Source of the DNA: Paenibacillus xylanexedens
Lineage (GTDB): Bacteria; Bacillota; Bacilli; Paenibacillales; Paenibacillaceae
NCBI RefSeq assembly: GCF_001908275.1
Contig: NZ_CP018620.1
Coordinates: 6,324,001 to 6,388,000 of the forward strand
Direction of reading: 5' to 3'
DNA length: 64,000 nucleotides
Each line of letters begins with the position of its first letter. The stretch's first letter is position 1. The position numbers and the translations under genes are program-made. The notes beneath the pieces are model-generated. The model searched no databases and was not told where the DNA came from. It was given only the letters and a program-made list of their open reading frames with translations. This document shows, piece after piece, positions 42,684 to 51,240 of this stretch.

Positions 42684-43547
42684 TCAGGCACCTCCGTTGT
42701 GTTGGACTCGATAGGACTGCACATTGTGATAGGATTGTTCCAGTCTGGGGATAAAACGGTCGAAGTCGGCACTTACCATGCCTGTGAACAAAATATCGAC
42801 CACATGCAGCAGTGCAATACGTGAAGCCATATCTCCACGCCTCATGCCTTCTTCCAGAGAAGAGGTGAATAGTGGGATATCCGATACCGTTGCAAGCGTG
42901 TTGCTGCCATAGGAAGTCAGTGAAATCGTAGAAGCTCCGGCCTGTTTGGCACAATGCAGCGCATCGATGGTTTCTGGTGTTTCGCCTGAATAGGATACGG
43001 CCATCGCCAAATCTCCCTCGGCGAGCGAAGATGCGGATGTAATCTGCATGTGTGAGTCGGAGAAAGCGGTACAGCTTTTGCCGATCCGCACCAATTTCTG
43101 ATAGAAATCCTGTGTAACAATCGAAGAGGTGGCCACACCGTACAGGTCGATGCGGCGAGCCTGGCACAATAATTGCACTGCTTGCTCCAATCTGCCCAAA
43201 TCCAGCAAACGGGTGGTATCTGCAATCGACGCGAGATGGTTGGCTTCAATAGCTTCAACAATTTTGGATAGTGAATTGCCCGCTACAATATCTTGATACG
43301 CCGTTTCATCAGATGCGTGGGACAATTCTGCGGCGAGCTTCATTTTGAAATCGGGAAATCCCTTGAAATGAAACGACTTGCAAAAGCGGGTCACCGTCGC
43401 CGCACTTGTGCCACTCTGCTCTGCCAGATGACTAATCGTCCAGCCGGGAATATCCGATGGAGACTGCATAATGACTTCGGCGATACGTCGCTCCTGAGAC
43501 GGAAGGTTATTCAGTTCTTGTTGCAACGCACGTAATATGGCTGCCAT
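42684..43547 (-). CDS. MurR/RpiR-family regulator of the nag operon
   Basis: The 287-residue protein has the N-terminal HTH_6 domain (IAEVIMQSPSDIPGWTISHLAEQSGTSAATVTRFCKSFHFKGFPDFK) and a C-terminal SIS sugar-phosphate-binding domain (IDLYGVATSSIVTQDFYQKL, LAMAVSYSGETPETID). It is the first gene of rpiR-nagB-nagA and probably represses the operon until GlcNAc-6-phosphate or GlcN-6-phosphate binds. In B. subtilis the nag genes are controlled by a GntR-type regulator, so this is a different arrangement. Confidence 0.9.
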   Translation of the reverse strand: MAAILRALQQELNNLPSQERRIAEVIMQSPSDIPGWTISHLAEQSGTSAATVTRFCKSFHFKGFPDFKMKLAAELSHASDETAYQDIVAGNSLSKIVEAIEANHLASIADTTRLLDLGRLEQAVQLLCQARRIDLYGVATSSIVTQDFYQKLVRIGKSCTAFSDSHMQITSASSLAEGDLAMAVSYSGETPETIDALHCAKQAGASTISLTSYGSNTLATVSDIPLFTSSLEEGMRRGDMASRIALLHVVDILFTGMVSADFDRFIPRLEQSYHNVQSYRVQHNGGA

Positions 43548-43562
43548 GAGGACCTCGCTTAT

Positions 43563-43610
43563 GAAAATTATTTTTATTTATTTTTAATAAATTAAGAAAA
43601 TCATTTTTAT
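43563..43610. promoter_or_regulatory. Two direct operator-like repeats before the nag operon
   Basis: GAAAATTATTTTTAT (43563-43577) and GAAAATCATTTTTAT (43596-43610) are 33 bp apart, about three helical turns. Each has a partly palindromic AAAAT-N-ATTTT core and lies between the predicted -10 and the start codon, as expected for an RpiR-type repressor. Confidence 0.5.
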
Positions 43611-43616
43611 AACTTC

Positions 43617-43645
43617 ATTTTAATCAAGACGATCCTGCAAATCAA
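43617..43645 (-). promoter_or_regulatory. Predicted sigma-A promoter of rpiR-nagB-nagA
   Basis: On the minus strand, TTGATT, a 17-base spacer and TAAAAT, about 70 bases before the regulator start. Confidence 0.55.
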
Positions 43646-43692
43646 GAGGAATTTAACATGACTTTTGCAATAACAAAAGAAGGAGCAATTCA

Positions 43693-44040
43693 ATGAATCG
43701 AAGACAACGGAGAAAGTTCATTCCTTCCACCTGGATTATTGCCACCAAACAAACAGAAGGACGCGCCTATTATACCCTCTATGCTATTGACTGGAAACGC
43801 GGAGGTCGGCTGAGTTGGGAAGGCTGGAATCAACTTGAAGACTTGCTGCAATTTCATATTCCGATCAAACGAAAAGCCGGAGGCAGGAAATCTTCTTCCC
43901 AGCCTGCCGCCAAAATAGCGAAAAGAGCCCTCCATCTTCATCTGAATGAAACACAGTTCGAGGAATTGGAGCAGCTATTTTATCAGCCATTTTCGAAGAA
44001 AAGATGGAGGATGTTCATCCAAATGAATAGGAATCAATAA
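43693..44040 (+). CDS. Uncharacterised 115-residue basic protein
   Basis: I do not recognise a family. The protein has two halves joined by a basic Ser-rich linker (KRKAGGRKSSSQPAAKIAKR). The first half (STWIIATKQTEGRAYYTLYAIDWK) is beta-like and the second (LNETQFEELEQLFYQPFSKKRW) helical. AGAAGGAG lies 7 bases before the ATG. It is transcribed divergently from the nag operon. Confidence 0.7.
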   Translation: MNRRQRRKFIPSTWIIATKQTEGRAYYTLYAIDWKRGGRLSWEGWNQLEDLLQFHIPIKRKAGGRKSSSQPAAKIAKRALHLHLNETQFEELEQLFYQPFSKKRWRMFIQMNRNQ

Positions 44041-44079
44041 GTGATATGAATTCGGTTATTTCATTTTTCACGCTAAAAC

Positions 44080-44127
44080 AAAAAAAGCCTCTCCCCTTCT
44101 TTGGATAAAAGAATAGGAAAGACTTTC
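44080..44127 (-). terminator. Terminator after the DUF4303-like gene
   Basis: GAAAGTCTTTCC and GGAGAGGCTTT pair imperfectly around an AT-rich loop on the minus strand, followed by T7. It resembles the terminator after gerE in sequence. Confidence 0.7.
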
Positions 44128-44180
44128 GCGGTACAACGATTCAATTCATTTTGATTCAATTTAACTCAAGTTAACTCGTT

Positions 44181-44720
44181 CTAACTGATGCCATCATATC
44201 GTTTTAAGAATTTGCTGGCTAAGCTGGGGACAGTCATTTGATGAACCGATTGATTCTCAATCTCCTCTGCCAGATCGTCATCTGTTAGAGAAACAAAGAA
44301 CGTAATGTCTGCTTTGGCTTGTCCATATCGGGCAAAAACGTCATCTACTGTCTCATTCACAACTTTGGCGATGATTCGAATGATCCCATCCTTATACTCC
44401 TGAACTTCTTCTGTTGCGTACAACAATCGGCTGATGTGGTTAAAGTGCGTATCCTCGCCATATTGATATTCGGAGCAGCCCCATCTGTAATAGATCTCGT
44501 CCTGCTCGCTGTCGCACAACCCCTGTTCCTTCATATTGGTAATATGCCTAGTCAGGGATTCCTCTGTATTTACCGCCAAAAACAGGGTAATCCAATCACT
44601 GTCTGTTCCGAATGCACAAGCATATACTTTCTCATGCTGCACCTTAGCCAGCGTTTGTTCCAGATCAGGTAGAAAACCCGCTCGAAATTGATTTTCAAAT
44701 TCACTTAAAAAGCGATTCAC
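44181..44720 (-). CDS. DUF4303-like protein
   Basis: The 179-residue soluble protein resembles the DUF4303 family in its beta-strand pattern (VYACAFGTDSDWITLFLAVNTEESL) and the conserved CSEYQYGEDTHFNHISRLL region. Proteins of this type often occur among polymorphic toxin immunity or stress genes, but no toxin gene is adjacent here. The GTG start at 44720 follows AAAGGATGA. I am moderately sure of the family and cannot assign a function. Confidence 0.65.
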   Translation of the reverse strand: MNRFLSEFENQFRAGFLPDLEQTLAKVQHEKVYACAFGTDSDWITLFLAVNTEESLTRHITNMKEQGLCDSEQDEIYYRWGCSEYQYGEDTHFNHISRLLYATEEVQEYKDGIIRIIAKVVNETVDDVFARYGQAKADITFFVSLTDDDLAEEIENQSVHQMTVPSLASKFLKRYDGIS

Positions 44721-44799
44721 TCAGCTCATCCTTTCATTACTATTATAAGTTGAAATACGGAGTAGTTACACTTGCCACTTCGCTGACAGAATAACCTTC

Positions 44800-44903
44800 T
44801 GATCACTGTTATCCCCAGATTTTTTGAATCATTTTTTATAAGGGTGAAAATCTGGGGATAAAGGCGAACGCTCCGCTTCTTCAGGTCATTTCTGTCCTCT
44901 ACG
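44800..44903 (+). repeat. Structured dispersed repeat, copy 2
   Basis: A perfect 15-bp stem (TTATCCCCAGATTTT at 44809-44823 with AAAATCTGGGGATAA at 44847-44861) is followed by the 23-base block 44862-44884, identical to copy 1, and then TTTCTGTCC and CTACGTT. The upstream GATCACTG matches GATCGCTG of copy 1. All three stem differences from copy 1 are paired changes. Confidence 0.85.
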
Positions 44904-45105
44904 TTCTAGTGTAACTGTGTAGTCTAACTCATGGAAATATGTTTTAAGAACCCATTCGTCCGTTAAAACCATTGTTTCAATTCTACTGCCTTATCTTCAT
45001 ATATGTAATCATTATGGTCTACTAAAAAATGAAAACAAGCGATGCTACGTTTCGGATCTTCCCTCAATTTATTGTTAACTCCCTTATTTTATGGTCCATT
45101 GCAGC

Positions 45106-45154
45106 AAAAAAGCCTTGCCCCATTCTTCATGACAAAGAATAGAGAAAGGCTTTC
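45106..45154 (-). terminator. Terminator after gerE
   Basis: GAAAGCCTTTCTCTATTCTTT pairs imperfectly with AAGAATGGGGCAAGGCTTTT on the minus strand and is followed by T6. Confidence 0.8.
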
Positions 45155-45187
45155 ATGCTGCTACTTAATCCTAACTGTAATTCGCAA

Positions 45188-45412
45188 CTAAATCTTCAGT
45201 TCTCCAAGCTTAATCAGCTCGACAACTGCCTGCGAACGACCCTTAACATTGAGTTTCTGCATCACATTCGAAATATGGTTACGCACCGTTTTCTCGCTGA
45301 TGAATAACTGCCCTGCGATGTCACGCGTTGTTTTGTCTTGAACCAGTAATTCGAATACTTCGCGTTCACGGTGGGTCAACAAAAATTTGCTTTTATGATC
45401 GATACCCTTCAA
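45188..45412 (-). CDS. gerE: Spore germination/late sporulation regulator GerE
   Basis: The protein is 74 residues, exactly the length of B. subtilis GerE, and consists of a single LuxR-type helix-turn-helix: LTHREREVFELLVQDKTTRDIAGQLFISEKTVRNHISNVMQKLNVKGRSQAVVELI. GerE acts in the mother cell late in sporulation, turning coat genes on or off together with sigma-K. The upstream sequence contains a good sigma-K promoter match, which agrees with known control of gerE. A GGAGGGG ribosome site precedes the ATG. Confidence 0.96.
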   Translation of the reverse strand: MKGIDHKSKFLLTHREREVFELLVQDKTTRDIAGQLFISEKTVRNHISNVMQKLNVKGRSQAVVELIKLGELKI

Positions 45413-45474
45413 TGTTCACCCCTCCTTGCTCGGGTTGTGTTGGTGTAACAAGGTTAAGGGGATACAGTCAACTC

Positions 45475-45502
45475 ATCTTATGTCAGGTCAAGGGCGTTGG
45501 TT
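45475..45502 (-). promoter_or_regulatory. Predicted sigma-K promoter of gerE
   Basis: On the minus strand, AACC (-35), a 16-base spacer and CATAAGATG (-10) match the B. subtilis consensus mACm-N16-CATAnnnTA at all but the last position. It lies about 65 bp before the gerE start. Confidence 0.65.
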
Positions 45503-45654
45503 CAGTTTTATAAGAAAAATGGGCAGTAAACATGTTATTCATTGTCCAAAGAGAACGTGAGCAGTTGTCAATATATTTGAGATTATGTAAGACAAACATG
45601 CCCCTGCAGCAGATGTTACCATCTGCGCAAAGGCACACTTGTTCATGTCAAAAA

Positions 45655-46644
45655 CTACCGATTCATTCGATTCATGACACCACCGTTGTGATTACGGTTC
45701 ATCAGGCCATCATCAAGGATGCCATCACGGTGATTCGTATCTGTTCCGTTCGTTGGGAAAATGCGCTCCACCATCGATTGGAACGTATCGATCATGCCAC
45801 TAACGGGCTTACCGTTACGAATATCTGTGGCATAGTTCTCGACATGCTCCACAAAATCAGGATTGGCTGATACATATACATTCTCGATATTTGGTGCAAA
45901 CTGTTTGATTTTGGCTGAAATCTTACCCTTAATCTCAGCTGATGTGTTATCGTCCGTGCTATCTACACGTTGTCCTTCACTTTTCATACCATAATGCCCA
46001 TCGTCTGTCCCACGTGCTTTACCGCTATTTGTCAGACCACGCATCATGCCAACGGCGCCTGTGCCCATGGTTCCATAGATGCTGCGGTCATTCCCCATAT
46101 GGCTGCGATCCGTTGCCGAATTTGTGTTCAGTCCTGGAGCAATTCCGCTAGTGCTGTACGGAGACATTGTGCCCGTACCGCCATTCACACGCATACCACC
46201 CATATCGTGATTCATGTTGCCCCCACGCATGGTATCACTGGCATGATTACGCATCGTTCCATTCAGCATGCTCGTACGACCATTGGACTTGCTCTCCAAC
46301 TTGCCTGCATGACCATCTGCCAAACGAACCGCCACATAAGCATTACGATCCGTTAACATGACACGGGCGGATTTTACTTCCTTCATCTCCGTGATACGTT
46401 TTGCCAGCTCTTCACTGGATTTCAGGTCAGTAACATTGTGCATTCGGTAACTTTTCGCACGGATGCCATCCATTCCATTTGTTTCCACACCATAACGGTT
46501 AATGCCGTTGGCTTGCTGACGAACACTTTGCGTATGCATATTGTTGGTATCCCGATTCGTGCCACAACCTGTCAAACCGGCCATTACAAAGATTGCAGTA
46601 GATAATGATAACGTAATAGCTGTTGCCTTTTTGACTGCTGGCAT
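45655..46644 (-). CDS. YhcN/YlaJ-family sporulation lipoprotein
   Basis: The 329-residue protein has a signal peptide with lipobox LTGC. It then has a YhcN/YlaJ-type domain split by a long insertion: the first part (DLKSSEELAKRITEMKEVKSARVMLTDRNAYVAVRL) lies near residues 70-110 and the second (EIKGKISAKIKQFAPNIENVYVSANPDFVEHVENYATDI) near 245-285. The insertion and tail are rich in Gly, Met, Asn and Thr. Such lipoproteins sit in the inner spore membrane. The start at 46644 follows GGAGG by 8 bases. It is next to gerE on the same strand but separated by 240 bp. Confidence 0.87.
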   Translation of the reverse strand: MPAVKKATAITLSLSTAIFVMAGLTGCGTNRDTNNMHTQSVRQQANGINRYGVETNGMDGIRAKSYRMHNVTDLKSSEELAKRITEMKEVKSARVMLTDRNAYVAVRLADGHAGKLESKSNGRTSMLNGTMRNHASDTMRGGNMNHDMGGMRVNGGTGTMSPYSTSGIAPGLNTNSATDRSHMGNDRSIYGTMGTGAVGMMRGLTNSGKARGTDDGHYGMKSEGQRVDSTDDNTSAEIKGKISAKIKQFAPNIENVYVSANPDFVEHVENYATDIRNGKPVSGMIDTFQSMVERIFPTNGTDTNHRDGILDDGLMNRNHNGGVMNRMNR

Positions 46645-46831
46645 GTACTCATCCTCCAATGTTTGTTGGTTTTGGTCACAAAGATAGGATGCGCTTCTGT
46701 ACGTAGCGATATGCTGAAAGGATATGGTACCTTTCCCTGTAGATTTGGGTGTTCGGGTTTTGGTCTTTGTTTATTGGTCTTTGAGTTTTGATCTCTGGAC
46801 AGTGAGGGCTTCAAGGGCTTCACCAATAAAA

Positions 46832-46863
46832 TAAAAAAACAGTGCTGCTTGTTCGCAGCACTG
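46832..46863 (-). terminator. Terminator of the ABC/GldG/DUF4340 operon
   Basis: CAGTGCTGC pairs perfectly with GCAGCACTG and is followed by T8 on the minus strand. Confidence 0.88.
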
Positions 46864-46918
46864 CCTCGAAATAATATTTGCATCTCAACACAATAATATC
46901 ACTTAACTTCCGCCCCGC

Positions 46919-47944
46919 TCATTTCCCGTCTGTTGATGAGGAAGTCGTTTCGTCATTTGTAGAACTCGATGATTCTTCCGATTCTTCCGACGAAGTTGTG
47001 GATGCTTTAATTGTATCCGGGAATTTCTCAGCTTCCGTTAGGCTAGTCGCATCCATGGCATATGCCCATTGACCATCCGGCGTAATGACCCAGATCTGAT
47101 CCGATTCGGATGGCACGGTAATTCCCCGATACACGTCTCTAACTTGTTGCCCATCAACCGTCTGTTCAACAGACAGAGTGAATCGTGGAAAAGTACCTTT
47201 CAGCTCGGACGCTTTGCGCACATCATCTGCTGTCGACAGGTTTTTGATTTTGCCGATAAGAGATACGGCATCTGTGGCTTCAATCGTTTTTCCATTCAGT
47301 GTCCAAGTCTGCTCTGCCGCATCGTTCTCCGATGTCGATGTTAACATCCAGGTAGCTGCTTCACCTTCCCACTCCAGAGACTCAACATTCGTCTCATCCA
47401 CGTTGAAAGGTGTAGTGTCCAATAAATCACGACGAGACAAGGCCATTCTGTTAATCGCCTCTGTCTGCACAGCAACCACAGGGCCCGAATCAACACGCAC
47501 ATAACGTGCATCATCTGCTGGAAGCTGGCCGCCAATAGCCAGTTTAAACTCCCGATTATCTTTGAGTTTGATATCCATACGTGTAGCATCTGTTCCTAAT
47601 CCGTACTTATCCAGATCCGTCGGCGCTTCTTCCACCACCAGTTCCTGATTTGCACCACTCAGAGCATCTAACCAGCTGTTGACACTGTAACCGTTCAGAG
47701 GATAGGCTTTTGGCTCAACCATCTGCCATACGCCATTATCAAGCGTCAGAGTCGAAGTTGCTGCTGCACCGGATGTCTCCTCCGTTGTATCATGTATTGT
47801 GATAGATTGAATATCCCCGGATTGAATACCAAGTAACTTGGCTTGAACCGCTTCTTCTTCCCGAAAATAATTTTGACTGGCCGCGTACACCCAGCCCACA
47901 ATTAGTACGATAACCACCAGAATCGTTGGAACCCATTTTCTCAT
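46919..47944 (-). CDS. DUF4340 domain protein
   Basis: The 341-residue protein has one N-terminal membrane helix (WVPTILVVIVLIVGWVYAA), a large outside region with two DUF4340-like repeats (TLTLDNGVWQMVEPKAYPLNGYSVNSWL; TWMLTSTSENDAAEQTWTLNGK), and a Ser/Glu/Thr-rich tail. DUF4340 genes regularly follow GldA-GldF-GldG-type transporters; the function is not known. Its ATG at 47944 overlaps the gldG stop (ATGA). Confidence 0.88.
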   Translation of the reverse strand: MRKWVPTILVVIVLIVGWVYAASQNYFREEEAVQAKLLGIQSGDIQSITIHDTTEETSGAAATSTLTLDNGVWQMVEPKAYPLNGYSVNSWLDALSGANQELVVEEAPTDLDKYGLGTDATRMDIKLKDNREFKLAIGGQLPADDARYVRVDSGPVVAVQTEAINRMALSRRDLLDTTPFNVDETNVESLEWEGEAATWMLTSTSENDAAEQTWTLNGKTIEATDAVSLIGKIKNLSTADDVRKASELKGTFPRFTLSVEQTVDGQQVRDVYRGITVPSESDQIWVITPDGQWAYAMDATSLTEAEKFPDTIKASTTSSEESEESSSSTNDETTSSSTDGK

Positions 47945-49335
47945 ACTCGTCTGCGCCTCCACCATAAGAGTACACCAATGATAACAAAGATGAGTGGGAA
48001 TGCTACAATAGCCACGAAGAAAATCGTTCTGGCCTGTTCGCCATTCAGGTATGCCATCTCATACCCAGCTTGTACCCGTGGGCGAATCGTCAATCCATTT
48101 TCTTTCTCACTCAGATAGTTTACCGTATTCAAAATAAAGTCCCGATTGCCACCATTCGCAATTTCCGAATCCTGCATAAAAATGGACGAACCCAGAATAA
48201 CTGCCTTCGGTTTACCATCCGTCGTATCGGCTGCATATCCTAATTCAACGGGTCCCTGAATGTCCTCTTCGGCATCATTGGTTGTTTCATTCTGCAATAA
48301 GCCGCCGATATTCGTCTCCCCATAACTGTCATTCGAAGAATGCATTAAAGGTGAAAGCGTATATTTATCCTGTTCTTTGCTGGTCAACGCAATCGACAAC
48401 GACAACATCGGATACAATTGGCTCGCAGCGAGTTTGTCCGTAATTGCATGTATACCATACTCCGGCACCACCCAGAGTGGCCCCATCGTACTGGCTTGCT
48501 GATTATCCACCATGACCGCATGCTCATCAACGACGCCATAGTCAGCCATGAGGGCATCGATGTTTTTCCAACTGGATTTCATATCTTCCACAAATCCGAG
48601 GGATAATAACAGCTTGCCTCCATTACTCAGATACGTGCGAATGGCTTTCATTTCGGTATCACTGAGATCACGTTGTGGGCCAATAATGGCGAGCACATCT
48701 GCATCTTCCGGAACCTTTCCGGCTTGATTCAGCTGTAACTCTTCCGTCTGCACATTATTTTGTTCCAAGGAGGATTGCAGCGTAGTCATCTGAGCGAGAC
48801 TCAGCTCTTCATGCCCAGTCAAAAAGACCATTTTGTGCATCTCCGTGGATGACATATTCATGAGCGCCTGCGTAAGTTTTTCCTCACCTGTGAACTGATA
48901 TGATCCGTCACTTCCGTCACCTGTCGCGGTGAACAGACTGGCGATATCAATCACTTTGTGTTGATCTCCCTGCTCCAGCACAATGGAGCTGCCTGTTATG
49001 CCATATTTGGATGCAAGCGCAGGTTCCTGCGTCAGATTATATTGTTTTATTTTCAACTTGCTGTTACGTTTCGTGTATTCCTCGACCATATCCGTGACCT
49101 CACGGTTCAGGACGGTGTTGTTGGCATTTTCGACCGTTAACACCAGAATGTTGACGTCATCCTTCACATTTTTGATCGCAGTAAGGGACTGGTCAGATAA
49201 CGTGTATTGTTTGTTCGAGGTCAGATCCAGCTGGAAGCCGCCAAGTGAATTCAGGAACAGTGTTAGCAAAATAAAGATGCCAATCACCGCTACGGACAGC
49301 ACGGTACTGTTGGTATGACTTAACCATTTTTTCAT
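47941..49335 (-). CDS. GldG-family ABC-transporter auxiliary protein
   Basis: The 464-residue protein has a membrane helix near the N-terminus, a domain beginning LDLTSNKQYTLSDQSLTAIKNVKDDVNILVLTVE, an ABC_transp_aux-type region (VFLTGHEELSLAQMTTLQSSL; DADVLAIIGPQRDLSDTEMKAIRTYLSNGGKLLLSL), and a C-terminal helix followed by WWRRRRV. It is the outside partner of the ABC-2 permease. The start at 49335 follows GGAGG by 7 bases and lies 4 bases after the permease stop. Confidence 0.88.
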   Translation of the reverse strand: MKKWLSHTNSTVLSVAVIGIFILLTLFLNSLGGFQLDLTSNKQYTLSDQSLTAIKNVKDDVNILVLTVENANNTVLNREVTDMVEEYTKRNSKLKIKQYNLTQEPALASKYGITGSSIVLEQGDQHKVIDIASLFTATGDGSDGSYQFTGEEKLTQALMNMSSTEMHKMVFLTGHEELSLAQMTTLQSSLEQNNVQTEELQLNQAGKVPEDADVLAIIGPQRDLSDTEMKAIRTYLSNGGKLLLSLGFVEDMKSSWKNIDALMADYGVVDEHAVMVDNQQASTMGPLWVVPEYGIHAITDKLAASQLYPMLSLSIALTSKEQDKYTLSPLMHSSNDSYGETNIGGLLQNETTNDAEEDIQGPVELGYAADTTDGKPKAVILGSSIFMQDSEIANGGNRDFILNTVNYLSEKENGLTIRPRVQAGYEMAYLNGEQARTIFFVAIVAFPLIFVIIGVLLWWRRRRV

Positions 49336-49339
49336 CTTC

Positions 49340-50056
49340 TCACCTCCACCGCTTCCGTTCCACAATTTGAATGCTTAACAGCAGAAACACACCCGAAAGG
49401 GTGACATAATACAAGATATCTGGCCCACTAAGCACACCTTTCATGAAGCTGTCGAACCGGTTGGTCAGAGCAAATGGGTCCAGCCACTGTTGCAAAGCAG
49501 ATCCCGTATTGCCTGCGAATGAATCAAGCATCCACAAAACGAGCAAAATAATAAAACCCGCCACCGCAGACACCATCTGATGCTGGGATAATGTAGAAGC
49601 GAACAGTCCAATCGCCATCATGCTTCCGCCCAGGAAAAATAACCCCAGCGCAGACATCCATACTGTCGTCATATCCAATGTCCCATAGAACGACATGATG
49701 AATGGATACATCAGACTACACAGGATGAGCACGACCAGAATGACCAGAGAAGCAAGATATTTGCCAAAAATAATTTCTGTTACACGTGCCGGAGAAGTAA
49801 GCAACAACTCATCCGTTCCCTGTCTAAATTCCTCTGCAACCAGTCGCATCGTTAACAATGGCACGACAAACAGCAGCATGGACAACGTATCGCCCAACAC
49901 GAGACGATAATCGACAATACTCGGCTGGTAATATACGAAACTGGAGTAGAACAGCAGACTGGTCATCAGTACATATACGGCAAAAGCAAAATAGGACGTT
50001 GGTGACAGAAAATAAGCTTGTAGCTCTTTATTGCATACCGCCATCATTCGTCTCAT
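49340..50056 (-). CDS. ABC-2 type permease (GldF-like)
   Basis: The 238-residue membrane protein has six helices, starting YFLSPTSYFAFAVYVLMTSLLFY, and the region MRLVAEEFRQGTDELLLTSPARVTEIIFGKYLASLVIL, typical of GldF/NosY-type permeases. It overlaps the ATPase gene by four bases and works with it and GldG. The exported substrate is unknown. Confidence 0.9.
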   Translation of the reverse strand: MRRMMAVCNKELQAYFLSPTSYFAFAVYVLMTSLLFYSSFVYYQPSIVDYRLVLGDTLSMLLFVVPLLTMRLVAEEFRQGTDELLLTSPARVTEIIFGKYLASLVILVVLILCSLMYPFIMSFYGTLDMTTVWMSALGLFFLGGSMMAIGLFASTLSQHQMVSAVAGFIILLVLWMLDSFAGNTGSALQQWLDPFALTNRFDSFMKGVLSGPDILYYVTLSGVFLLLSIQIVERKRWR

Positions 50057-51183
50057 TTGGAATCCTCCCCTTTGTGAGCTTGGGGCGAAGTATCGGCTGA
50101 TGTTTCTGATATACTCGACGAGTCGATGTCCGAAGTTACGTTCTGATCCATCTCTGCCCCAGCAACCTTATCCACATCTGTCGAATTTTCGTCTGTGTCT
50201 GTGGCCTCGGTTGTCGTCAACTTCAGGAAGATTTGCTCCAGACTTAGGTTCTCTTTCTTCATCTCCAGTATCGGTAATCCTGCACCAGACAAAAGGTAGA
50301 ACAGCTCCTCCCGGAAATCTTCCGAGTTTTCTCCAGTAAGGAGCATTTTAACCGTATTCGCTGAATCTGAATTAAGTGAACTATCTTTGGTGGGATTCGC
50401 ATCCGATGCTTGAATGACTTCACTCCGCACCTTCTCCCATGGGGTCAGCACATTATGTAATTGCTCCGCAGTGGCCTTCACTTCAATCGACACCTTGAAC
50501 TGATCCCCCATTGCTGATCCGAAATGCTGAGGTGAACCATCCAGCACGAGCTGTCCCTGATTGATGATCAACATTCGATTACAGAGCGCGCTCACTTCAG
50601 GCAAAATGTGCGTACTGAGCAGCACCGTATGATTCTCTCCCAGTTCCCGAATCAGATCTCTGATCTCGATAATCTGATTTGGATCAAGGCCCGATGTTGG
50701 CTCATCCAGAACCAGCAGATCCGGCTTGTGAATAATGGCTCCTGCCAGCCCAAGGCGTTGTTTGTATCCTTTGGATAACCCACGTACCATTTGCCTTTCC
50801 CGACCCTGAAGTCCCAATCTACTAACCATCTCACTGACACGCAGCTTAACCTCACGTGCCGGGACATCTCGCAGATTGGCTACGAATTTAAGATAGGACT
50901 GCACCGTCATATCCGGATACAGTGGCGGAGTTTCAGGCAGATACCCAATCTTGGAACGAACACGCTGACCCTGCTCATGCACCGATGCCCCATCCACCAT
51001 AATGGAACCCGCGGTTGGATGCACATAACCCGTAATCATACGCATCGTTGTTGTTTTTCCGGCACCATTGGGTCCGAGAAAGCCAACAATCTCACCACGT
51101 TCCATGGTGAAATCCAGTTGATGTACGCCGCGTTGTCCTTCGTAGACTTTGCTGACCTGTTTCACTTCGAGCACATCATTCAT
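50053..51183 (-). CDS. ABC transporter ATP-binding protein (GldA-like) with acidic tail
   Basis: The 376-residue protein has Walker A GPNGAGKTTTMRMI, the Q-loop region IGYLPETPPLYPDMT, signature GLSKGYKQRLGLAGAI, Walker B LLVLDEPTSGLDP and the H-loop STHILPEV. After the usual 300-residue core, the last 55 residues form an acidic Ser/Thr/Asp/Glu-rich tail (TDTDENSTDVDKV), which is unusual for an ATPase and probably disordered. It is the first gene of a four-gene operon and has a strong hairpin in its leader. Confidence 0.92.
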   Translation of the reverse strand: MNDVLEVKQVSKVYEGQRGVHQLDFTMERGEIVGFLGPNGAGKTTTMRMITGYVHPTAGSIMVDGASVHEQGQRVRSKIGYLPETPPLYPDMTVQSYLKFVANLRDVPAREVKLRVSEMVSRLGLQGRERQMVRGLSKGYKQRLGLAGAIIHKPDLLVLDEPTSGLDPNQIIEIRDLIRELGENHTVLLSTHILPEVSALCNRMLIINQGQLVLDGSPQHFGSAMGDQFKVSIEVKATAEQLHNVLTPWEKVRSEVIQASDANPTKDSSLNSDSANTVKMLLTGENSEDFREELFYLLSGAGLPILEMKKENLSLEQIFLKLTTTEATDTDENSTDVDKVAGAEMDQNVTSDIDSSSISETSADTSPQAHKGEDSK

Positions 51184-51197
51184 CCTTTCCCGTTAAA

Positions 51198-51240
51198 ATA
51201 CCCGTGCACCATCGTTCAGGTTATAGATGATGGTCACGGG
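51198..51240 (-). promoter_or_regulatory. Leader hairpin before the ABC operon
   Basis: On the minus strand, CCCGTGACCATC pairs with GATGGTGCACGGG (one bulge) around a 12-base loop, ending 15 bases before the start codon. No T-run follows it, so it could be an operator or an RNA element that affects translation. Confidence 0.45.

Larger units (their letters stand above)
44721..45187. other. 467-bp non-coding region with structured repeat copy 2
   Basis: No convincing gene is present. It holds the second copy of the stem-loop repeat (about 44800-44903), an AT-rich stretch with CATGG and TTTTAAGA that weakly recalls the tandem units after copy 1, and the gerE terminator. Confidence 0.65.

Noticed and set aside
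45970..46356. His-rich plus-strand open frame of 128 codons
   Set aside because: It is a shadow of the YhcN-like gene, caused by its Met/Gly/Asn-rich codons, and has no ribosome site.
51198..51240. Leader hairpin as a T-box or metabolite riboswitch
   Set aside because: Only a single stem is seen, with no T-box sequence, no competing stem and no T-run; an operator or simple translational element is more likely.
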